From contig OY754329.1 in NCBI GenBank assembly GCA_963573305.1, forward strand, positions 80,376,576 to 80,440,575: a stretch of 64,000 nucleotides of DNA, in the 5' to 3' direction. The position numbers and the translations under genes were made by a program. The DNA comes from Pyrrhosoma nymphula. Lineage: Eukaryota > Arthropoda > Insecta > Odonata > Coenagrionidae. Positions 56,601 through 64,000 of this stretch are shown here, piece by piece; position 1 is the first letter of the stretch, and every line of letters starts with the position of its first letter. Under the pieces are notes generated by a model, which saw only the letters and a list, made by a program, of their open reading frames with translations, was not told where the DNA came from and did no database searches.

Positions 56601-58298
56601 TCCCAAGTGCCCATAGTTTGTATGCCTAGATATCAAAGAATAATTGCCTAGATAGACAAGTATGTCCACAAATGAGAAAATTTACATGCACCCAGACAAG
56701 GTTCAAAAATTACAACAGTATGCTTACCATGGATAACATAAAGCAAAGAATGTCAAGAAAAAATTTATGATAACATTTGCCCATAAATTTTAATCAGGAA
56801 AATTAATTTTCTTGCCTGCTTTCAACAAAAACACTGAACTCATTACATATGTATTTCCTTTCTAGTTATAAAACTGACAAAGCATGGTCACTGAACCAAC
56901 TTTTTGTCAGCCAATGCCTTTTATTGAACCATGTAAAATGGACTTTAAAGGCTTCCGCGGACACTCCAAAACATTCTCCCATCTGAGCCAATATGTATTT
57001 AACTAGAGATAAACTGAACTCACTGTTGAACCTGATGACTGCAGTTAGCGGATGTCAAATCCACAATCAGCCGCAGCTTCTTTGTAGCATGACCAACATA
57101 CTGCTCCTTGAAAGCCCTTTCCTTTGCCTTATTTGTCCAGGTAAGTCTTTCATACAGGTACAGCAAGCCATAAATAGCACCAGTGACTGCAATCACTCGC
57201 CAGCCAATAGTTTTCATCATCTAATAACGACAAAATTAGGCATCAGAAACAAGGACACAACATATCATCACCAATGGATTAAAGGCTAACTGAACTTCTT
57301 TATCAAATCCATTCAATTGAAACCCACTAAAATTATAACTCATCAAATTTCCTTCTTCTCATGCCCTCAAACTGTGCACACAATAGCATTGAAATGTAAC
57401 AGGAAATGTATGTGGCTATTATAAACTTAATTTTATGAACCATAGCATACATAGCATTAGAACATTTTACAAAATGCATGCGCTAATAGGATAATTTTCT
57501 CCAAGCTTAAAAAAATCTATCAGATACACTGTTAAAAGTGAACGCTAAGATGATCCCAATAAGTACCATATTTCCCAGCGTATACAACACATTTCATTGC
57601 CTCGAAAATGTAATCTTAAATCGGTCTGAGTCATATGGGACGAGGGTAAATTATTATTTTTTCTAATATCTAACCCTAATTATTGCAGTGAATCTTACAG
57701 GCCAGGAAATAAGGTAAATTCATTCTTTAAAAATTTCTCATTAGCTCACAAAGAAGGAATTATATGTTAAATGTCAAAGATGGAATTTTTTCAATACTTA
57801 CAAATCCAGCAACAAGCATTCCACCCATGGTTCCCTGAGAGCCTATAGATGCCAGAGCAATCTTAGATGGGATTGACCAGTCTGTGTTCTTGACATGGGA
57901 AAATGTAAGAGAATTATCCATAGGCTCTGTTGGGGTCAAGATTTCACCAGGCCTCTGTAAGTAGAACAGAATATAATTCAGATCCTGTGAATGCAGAGGT
58001 AATCTGGCTGGACTGAAGAGAGCTATGATTTTGTAAAACAGGTATAGTCACAGTAACATTTTAAAACCTTTATGTACCTCTTTATAATTCAACAGGCATA
58101 ATCTGTTGGCATTTTTCCCACTAAACCGTTGAATGAGTGATGTTATTCCCCAAGAGAATCTGAATTCCAAGACCTCCTGAAAGTCTGCACAAAGATTGTC
58201 ACAGTTGAGCCTGTACAAGATTTCAAATGGCTCTCTCCTTGGAAGAATGCCAAGGGAAACTTGTTTTGTGTCTTTAGGAAGCAGTGACGCCATTCGAT
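49914..58298 (-). CDS. Marf: Mitofusin (outer-mitochondrial-membrane fusion GTPase), last four exons
   Basis: Exons on the minus strand: 58298-58078, 57954-57802, 57220-57024 and 50118-49914, all with AG/GT borders and consistent phases (2-nt start, 0, 0, 2+1). They encode LYRLNCDNLCADFQEVLEFR then FSWGITSLIQRFSGK; ALASIGSQGTMGGMLVAGF; MKTIGWRVIAVTGAIYGLLY, LYERLTWTNKAKERAFKEQY and NCSHQVQQ; and ELSSTFARLCHLVDESTSEM followed by a heptad coil ending KAKVLRNKANYLSKELEMFD and DCYLKIRD. This is the mitofusin C-terminal half: two closely spaced membrane segments (57802-57220 side), then the HR2 coiled coil that tethers opposing mitochondria. The GTPase exons lie upstream, outside or not recognised in the window. 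The frame is open throughout. The last intron is 6.9 kb and full of transposons. Confidence 0.93.
50222..50246. repeat. (TA)n microsatellite
   Basis: Pure TA tract at the outer (tail) side of the left, inverted SINE piece. Confidence 0.9.
50290..50335 (-). mobile_element. Inverted SINE 3' segment (left member of a pair)
   Basis: 46 bp that are the exact reverse complement of 50546-50591, followed outward by a (TA)n tract as in the right copy. It lacks the tRNA-like head. Confidence 0.75.
50414..50643 (+). mobile_element. tRNA-derived SINE in the last mitofusin intron
   Basis: The tRNA-like head at 50414-50488 has A box TGGTGTAACTGG (50424-50435) and B box GGTTCGCATCC (50467-50477). It can form an anticodon stem with a GGC anticodon, but position 33 is C and the acceptor stem is imperfect. 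A tRNA-unrelated body (CTGTCTGGATTTGACTCATT and following) leads to the 46-bp segment 50546-50591 and a (TA)n tail 50592-50643. It is on the strand opposite to the host gene. Confidence 0.7.
50592..50643. repeat. (TA)n microsatellite tail of the SINE
   Basis: About 52 bp of TA dinucleotides directly after the SINE body. Confidence 0.95.
50832..53649 (-). mobile_element. Tigger-like element with CAGTAGAAGATCGATAATC inverted termini
   Basis: The left end CAGTAGAAGATCGATAATC (50832-50850) is repeated without mismatch as the reverse complement at the right end (53631-53649). TA precedes the left end (50830-50831); the right flank is TT, so one half of the TA duplication has mutated or the event is older. 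Length is 2818 bp. Only the end of a transposase survives inside (51560-51835, minus strand). Near 51200 is a G-rich segment containing GGGGCGTCCATTAATTATGT. The rest of the interior is not recognisable. Confidence 0.75.
51560..51835 (-). pseudogene. Tigger transposase C-terminal remnant
   Basis: Reads LVKNMKGFENVDAENI, a stop, KWLERE and, after a frame change, RGLQHVTDSDTL. This resembles the acidic C-terminus of Tigger-type proteins (FENVD.EN...WL ... G.QHLTD.E). Weak on its own, but it agrees with the Tigger-type termini around it and shows that the element runs on the minus strand. Confidence 0.45.
53668..55438. mobile_element. Inverted-repeat element enclosing a LINE fragment
   Basis: GCACATTACACACATATGCG followed by ACTGACATGATGC and CTGATATTTTT (53668-53712) is matched in inverted orientation, about 80-85%, at 55391-55438. 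A further direct copy of the first 35 bp lies at 53759-53793 (GGCTCATTACACACTTATGC). The left arm begins 19 bp after the Tigger-like element ends. Inside is the LINE RNase H fragment, probably a later insertion. The type of element is unknown. Confidence 0.55.
54142..55083 (+). pseudogene. LINE RNase H domain and ORF2 C-terminus
   Basis: The RNase HI domain keeps its four acidic positions: VWFTDGSRKEG (D), FQAEVYPLL (E), HICTDSQAALKAL (D) and VPGHRGITRNEIADELAKEG (H and D). A TAA at 54721 ends that frame. After a frame change, TTVGLLTGHYQVMRYLHLLR, CRWSEEEDKRTSHILCKGP and LAFSRATGLYW continue to TGA at about 55083, the typical C-terminal Cys/His region of RNase-H-bearing LINEs (I/R1/LOA groups). 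Endonuclease and reverse transcriptase are missing, so this is a 5'-truncated copy in the mitofusin intron, antisense to the host gene. Confidence 0.78.
55440..57023. other. Mitofusin last intron, 5' part
   Basis: AT-rich sequence without recognised repeats or coding signals other than scattered short similarities to the GCATTACA motif (about 55503). Confidence 0.4.
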
Positions 58299-58406
58299 CT
58301 GAAACAAATAGTCAAAACATAAGACTTAATTTTAATCGGCAGCAGAGAGAGGTAGAACCTCTGAAAACTTTAAACACATGAATGAGGTAGTGCCCCTTTA
58401 GAAATA

Positions 58407-60862
58407 CAGTAGAAGCTCCATATAACGTGTGGGGCATATAACGAGAATCTCTAATTTGCGAGGGTTGGCCAAAGAACAATTTAAAACCCAATGATTTGCA
58501 TGTAAAATAAATTGGTATTAGCGAGGACAACAACCAGCCTCCACTGGGGTCGTTTACTATTACGAGCGGTAAATGTCTCCCTCAATCTCGGCAAACGTGC
58601 AAAAACTTGTGCTCATATCTTCTGTCATTGGAATTATATGGCTAGTAGTATTTTTTCCCGAGCAATTTGCCGGTCAAATGTTCATTTCGGAGATTCACGG
58701 CATGCCCGTAGGCGCACTATTTAATTTCTCGTAAGTTCGTGCATTTCATTGTTCTTTTGTCATTCTCCCGCGCTCCCGCTTTTATTTAAGTTCAGTGCGA
58801 CTATTGCAACATCATGGCTTGGAAATGAAAGTCGTTGGATCTGAAAACTAAATTACAAATTATTAATGAATGCGAAAGCGGCGAGGGGTCCAAAAGCGTG
58901 ATTTGGAGGCGATTGGGCATATCTTCCTCGACCTTATTCACCATTTTGAAGAATAAGGAGAAAATTCGTGCGGCAGTGCTTCAAGAAGGACGACCAAGCA
59001 GCCAGAAACATTAGCGAGCAGGGGAACATCTGCAGTTAGAATCTGCCCTTTTCTCGTGGTTTTGCCAGCAGAGAGCAGCCGGCATTCCGATAAGTGGCCC
59101 ATTGATGAAGGCAAAAGCGGAGTATCTGAGTGAGAGGCTCGGTATTGACAATTTTAAATGTTCCATTGGCTGGTTTGCTGGCTTTAAGCACAGGAAGGGA
59201 ATATCTCTTCATAAATGATCCGGGGATTCCGCGAGTGTCGATTTAAGTGCTGTGGAGGGCTGGACTCCTGTCCTACAAAGTTATATGAAGAATTACAGCC
59301 CATGTGATATTTACAATGCGGACGAGACAGGTCTATTCTATAACCTCCTTCCAGACAAAACTCTAGCCACTCGAGGGGGCCCTTGCAGAGGAGTGAAAAA
59401 GTAAAGAGTGGTTGACTGTTCTTTTGTGTGCGAATATGGATGGCTCTGACAAGGTAAAACCATTCGTAGTGGTGAAATCCGCTCATCCACGATGCTTCAA
59501 GGGAATTAAAACATTACCGTGCACATACGAATCGAATAAAAATGCTTGGATGACATCAAATTTATTCTCGCAATGGTTACGCGCGTTCGATGCTAGGATT
59601 GGCGGGAAAAATAGAAAAGTAGTATTGTTCATTGACAATTGCCCTGCCCATCCACAAATTGAACTTAGATATGTGAAAATCATCTTATTGCCGCCTAACA
59701 CGACGAGTGTTCTGCAGACTTGGATCAAGGGGTAATCAAGTTGTTTAAACAACTTGATGCCCTGTATTTTAAGTAGTCTACGTATTCTATTGTATTTTGT
59801 AATTGTTTCAAAGAGTATATATAATGAAAAAAGGTCAAAGATGATTCATTTCCATGTGCACGAAAGGTATGTACTACAAATCATATGTCTATCTCGCAGC
59901 AGGGAGCGTAGTTAGTATTAATCACGGCATTCACAATCAACAAGTTCCCGATGCTGCCACTAGATGGAAGTACGGTAGAAGATATTACGCATTATGATAT
60001 TACGATATGATATTACGCGTATCTTGATGGAATTCATTTAGGAAGTTTCGGAACTTACAACTGTTATGCTTGGACTTGCTTGTAACAATTATGTTTCCAG
60101 ATAGTATTCCACGCATAATTATTACTGCCAAGGACAATGGATAACTATTATATGCTTTAATAATCGTTAATGCTGGTGATATGGGCTCTTATGATTCCGA
60201 CAAGCCAAAGTCAGCTGTGTTCTGAGGCGATCTTACAGTTGTTGAAGTACTCTCCTTTATTTCCACCTTTTAACCAGAGAAGATAGCAGCCCTGTGTTTG
60301 CGTGGAACTAAATTCCCGAAGGTAATATCTTGGTCATGTAGTTATCTAGCATTTTTGCAAATTCTAATGAATAAAACATTCTCCGAACCATATATCCGTT
60401 TTTATTCACTTTTTAGCGAGATAGAAGGAATGAAATATTTTCTCGTTTCTGATTTGTTTGCAGTGTATAGACCGTTGCATTGCCATTACTTGCTGCCGCG
60501 ACACACCCAAACATCGGGACAAAAACAATTTATAGCAATGCGCAGTACAGTACACATGTCACGAAGTGTCAAAATTCGACGTTTTATATTCCAGTGCATG
60601 ACATCTAACATGGAATTTGATGTCATTGAAAGTGAATGCGATCATAAGGAATGGAAGTGTTCAAAAACATGATTTTTATAGCTATCTCAATAGAATGTTA
60701 TCGCCACTCACCAAAAATTCCCACAGAAATGGCTAAATAAGCATTAAATTTGTAGGAATCTGCTGTGAAATGATTATTTAATCATTTTGGTATTAACGAG
60801 AGCTCCATTTAGCGAGTGATTTTTCAGGTCCCGAGAGCCCTCGCTAAACACAGCTTCCACTG
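58407..60862 (+). mobile_element. Tigger element with CAGTRGAAGCT termini and TA target duplication
   Basis: Left terminus CAGTAGAAGCTCCATATAACG from 58407. The reverse complement of the right terminus (from 60862) reads CAGTGGAAGCTGTGTTTAGCG. Both are flanked by TA (58405-58406 and 60863-60864). Length is 2456 bp. It lies upstream of the last recognised mitofusin exon (starting at 58298), presumably in an intron, and is antisense to that gene. Confidence 0.8.
58814..59735 (+). pseudogene. Tigger (pogo/CENP-B-like) transposase pseudogene
   Basis: From ATG at 58814: after an early stop, KSLDLKTKLQIINECESGEG (CENP-B/Psq-type helix-turn-helix), SSSTLFTILKNKEKI; a second helix-turn-helix with LESALFSWFCQQRAAGIPIS, KAKAEYLSERLG and GWFAGFKHRKGISLH; then SPCDIYNADETGLFYNLLP (first D), and after a frame change near 59400 LTVLLCANMDGSDKVKPFVV, KVVLFIDNCPAHPQ (second D) and LPPNTTSVLQTWIKG, where the usual Q-P-(L/M)-D-Q-G is altered. 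TAA is at 59733-59735. Several stops in the N-terminal half and the shift near 59400 make it inactive, and the C-terminus is missing. Confidence 0.82.
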
Positions 60863-63800
60863 TAATCAAAATTATTATAGCACTAAACAATGTATGATAT
60901 TCTGCTCTCTGGCAAGCAGCCAAAGTTCATTGCACCTGGGTGAGTAGTACATGTATCCTCTGTCTGAATCTGTGCATGCTGTTTACCTTAGTCTCCATTC
61001 TCCTGATCAATAAATATTATTCACTTGGATTTGTAATACTTTTATTGTCATCATTTCTAAGTTAATAAGGATCATAAAATTCACCAACAGCACTACTTGA
61101 TGTAAAGCCTTGGATTTTCCATGAGAATAAAGCAGTATCTTCACAAATAGATGGGTGGCCTTAAAGTATTGACAATTTACATCCAATTTTTCACCAAAGA
61201 CTACTGGATATGTAACTATGCATACAGTAGAATCTCAATTTTACATAATTCGATTTTACATAAAATTTGATTTTACACAAATGAATGAGCAGTCCCAGCC
61301 AATACACCTTAGTGGTGGCTTGCACGAAACTTTGTAGAGGTAGATGATTTTACTTAAATTCGATGTAACGAATTTACGTAAGGCTATTTAAGTCCCCGGT
61401 GGAGGTCTCAATTCGATTTTATGAAACCAAACAGGTAACAGAACTTTAAAAAATTCAGCAAAATGGGACAGATTCTTGCCCATCTTTAATGAAAATCTTC
61501 TATTTAATGTCATAATATTGTGAAATTCAACTGTAATTTATTGATATGTGGTATTTTAATGGTATATCATAATCTTACTTTCCCATCTTTCAGCCTGAAA
61601 AATCATGGGTTCAAGGTGAAGTTAACTTGTTTACATTTTGACAGCTGCACCGGAATGCTCACGCATAGCTGCTATGACCTTGAGATAGGAACCCTGCCAG
61701 CTGTTCTGAGTGACAAGATTATGCTGGCTTTTGGGTCAAACGCAAGCATGCACGTCATCACACCGATGCATGTTGCTAGGTGGAATTTTATACACAGTTT
61801 GGGTTGGCTAAAAATTAAATGAATTGAAGAACCAAGAAATATCAAAATGACAGCAAACACAATAATACAAGACTAAGAAATGACAATTTATAATAAATGA
61901 TAATTACAATTGATACTATCATATCTACTATTGATATTATCTGCACTGTTTTTACCCTTTCGTGCTGGAGCCTCCCAATGAAAAATGCTTCCCTTGTCAT
62001 GTGAGCCGACATTATATCATTGAATTCATTTCCACGAAAGTGTCTTGTGACAAGGAATCGCAGAGGTATGCTTCTCGGCTGTCTTGGAACAGAAGTCAGG
62101 GGGATGCCGGACCCGTTCCTCTATCACTGGGCAGTGGTAATTACGATCCTGATCTCAGTACCATCACCACTCACAGCATATGCCTGTGGCCAACTAGGGC
62201 CTGTTTCTCAAAGCTACAAGTCCACAAGTTACAAGTCTACAAGTTACAAGTCAGATCTTACGAGTGTGACTTACAAGTGTTTATTAAACGAAAATGGAGG
62301 GCTTGTAAATTCTCCTCAAGTAGACAAAGATTTAAAAGTGAACATGGCGTAAGTCCAGTCCATATTTAGCTATTATTTGAAACTTCCAATATATTTTGTG
62401 AGTTTCTCCAGCCATATTCTATTACCAAGAGTTAGTGCTATGCTACTCGGTGTCTAAAACTGCGTGAAAACAAGTTAAACATCTTTTGCTAACAGTTTAC
62501 CTTAAAATACCCCAAGCAGGGACGAGTCGTCTGCAAAACTTGAACATCATAAGGAAAAGTTGTTTATTCCATTGTATGAAGTGAAATATGTACTCATTGA
62601 ACGTTATTTACAATTTTTGCATGTCAAGACATCATCTTATGCAGTGTTTATCTTTCATAGATACAAAATAATAGCGTTTTAATCTCAGACAAGTGAAGAC
62701 TATATACAGCGTGTCCACATTTAACGTTGTTAACTCGTTCCTGAAAAACTCGATGTTAAGCGAAACAACGTTAAAAAATGCAATAATTCCCATAAGAAAC
62801 GATGTAAAAAATTAAAATCGGTTCCAAACTTACCAATTCTTCATTTCATCGCAATGATGATTTCCGCACAGTGATATAAGGTTGGATACATGGCATTATT
62901 GAATGAAGCATTCAAACTAAATTTCTAAAACATTTTAATGGCGAAACTTTGATATTTTCACTCACAAAAGAAATTTTGGAATTATTCTCCATCCTGGTGG
63001 CACAGAAACTACAGGTGATAGGAACTTACTGTTGATATTTAAAAATACAGGGGGCCTGGTTGAAAGATGTTATCAATGGAATAATGCTCAAATATGGCCC
63101 ATTTCCTTAAAAATTGATGTGTTTTAATGGACTACTTGGCGTCATACTCAGCCGATTTATGGTGTATTTTAGTTGCGCGGGCAGCCAAATAGATGGTGCC
63201 ACTAGTCAGAGAGCTTCATATCATAGATGAAACAAACTAAAAAGGCATTTTAAAAACAATAAGTACTGGGTCTCCCTCCTATATTTCCGATATTTAGTGC
63301 TGTTAGCACGGGTTTCCCTCAGAGTAAATAGAAATTTTTACCCTTCACTGCCGGAGTGCACGTGCACTTTTTAGTAGTAGAGCTAGAAAAGTAGAATTTT
63401 CACTTCTACATCCATGTTCTTTTACTGGAGTAAGGGTGAATACAAGAAACACTGATAAACTGAAAAAGACCAGTGTCATAATTTATTCCTTGAACTAGCA
63501 CTTCTCATTTATTTATATTTGATTCAAAAAAATTCATTACATATTTAGACCAATTGAAAATTAAGAAAGAATGAAGATGGCAGGGCGATTTACAATATAT
63601 TTGTTATTAGCAACCATTGAAACTATCTAATGAATATAGCATGATTACTTTAAAAAATTTGATTTTTTCAACTGCTTGGACTTCCTCTGCCTATAAATAA
63701 TATCATGCACTTTATTTTCAATTTTCTGCAGTTCCACAAGCATTTGCTCACAGCAATCACTAACTACTAAGTAATTTCTTAAAGAGTTTAAACAGCACAC

Positions 63801-64000
63801 ACTGTGTCTTGTCTATCATAGTTATAAATCGGGAATCGAGGAAATGCAAATGATCTCAGTTGCCCACCACGAGTTCTTTCATTTTTCATCATATCTGGAT
63901 AAGAATCCATTTTCATTCTTCATAGTTTCTACTTGGGTAAAAAATTAATACTCTCCCGCAGGTTTAATTACAGTCGAGCACCCATAATCTGGTAATCAAG
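60863..64000. other. Non-coding region with isolated Tigger-type termini
   Basis: No mitofusin exon recognised. TA-CAGTAGAATCTCAATTTTAC starts at 61225, TA-CAGCGTGTCCACATTTAACG at about 62708-62728, and the window ends with TA-CAGTCGAGCACCC at 63971. All have the TA-CAG start of Tigger-type ends, but no partner ends were found. Open frames at 61520-61822 and 61962-62369 have no known domain. Confidence 0.4.
62213..62275. repeat. Short ACAAGT-based tandem repeat
   Basis: CTACAAGT/TTACAAGT units recur five to six times (CTACAAGTCCACAAGTTACA and following), directly after GGGCCTGTTTCTCAAAG, a sequence reminiscent of a MITE end. No second end found. Confidence 0.65.

Noticed and set aside
61520..62369. 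Further mitofusin or host exons
   Set aside because: No GTPase or HR1 motifs of mitofusin recognised, and orientation or splice signals do not fit the minus-strand gene.

Overview
This is a stretch of arthropod (most likely insect) nuclear DNA. The evidence is one spliced host gene, the 3' part of a mitofusin (outer-mitochondrial-membrane fusion GTPase, Marf/Mfn type) on the minus strand at 49914-58298, with canonical GT/AG introns. Nearly everything else is transposon: P-element/THAP, CACTA-like, pogo/Tigger, Mutator-like, PIF/Harbinger, hAT, Ty3/gypsy and RNase-H-type LINE remains, plus tRNA-derived SINEs. The species cannot be settled from the sequence. There are no bacterial operons, no CRISPR arrays and no functional RNA genes that I can support.

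Layout. 0-2.7 kb: 5'-truncated P-element/THAP transposase pseudogene, broken by a 26-bp tandem duplication and carrying a small insertion with a 14-bp target duplication. 3.3-8.9 kb: CACTA-like transposase pseudogene followed by a DUF4806-type partner gene, with foldback repeats between them. 9.1-11.6 kb: minus-strand pogo-like DDE transposase, an inverted fragment of the same family, and a SINE-like repeat. 12.1-15.6 kb: Mutator-like transposase fused to a DEDDh 3'-5' exonuclease. 15.66-18.84 kb: a second CACTA-like copy with terminal inverted repeats, dense TGGATAT/ATATCC subterminal repeats and TA flanks. 19.0-31.6 kb: a PIF/Harbinger relic (Myb-like ORF plus convergent HARBI1 exon) whose ~690-bp segment is tandemly duplicated. 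The first copy is split by a 6500-bp insertion holding a second P-element/THAP gene, a 127-bp tandem repeat and a GC-rich TATA+Inr promoter unit. The Harbinger intron also carries a gypsy integrase with its polypurine tract and candidate 3' LTR.

32.0-38.7 kb: pogo-like element, SINE with RTE-like tail, an unclassified transposon ORF, four identical 15-bp repeats, and a second Mutator-like transposase, this one followed by a YqaJ-type nuclease. 41.5-47.3 kb: hAT, a pogo-like gene with a Cys-rich C-terminus, two LINE ORF1 relics in opposite orientation and another pogo fragment. 47.4-64 kb: the mitofusin locus, whose introns and upstream part hold an inverted SINE pair, two Tigger elements with TA-CAGTAGAA ends, an inverted-repeat element with a LINE RNase H domain inside, and further isolated Tigger-type termini.

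Most interesting point: two relatives of one Mutator-like transposase family lie 21 kb apart, each joined to a different nuclease fold (DEDDh exonuclease versus YqaJ). All transposase genes seen carry stops or frameshifts. The gypsy integrase ORF, the Harbinger exons and the mitofusin exons are open.
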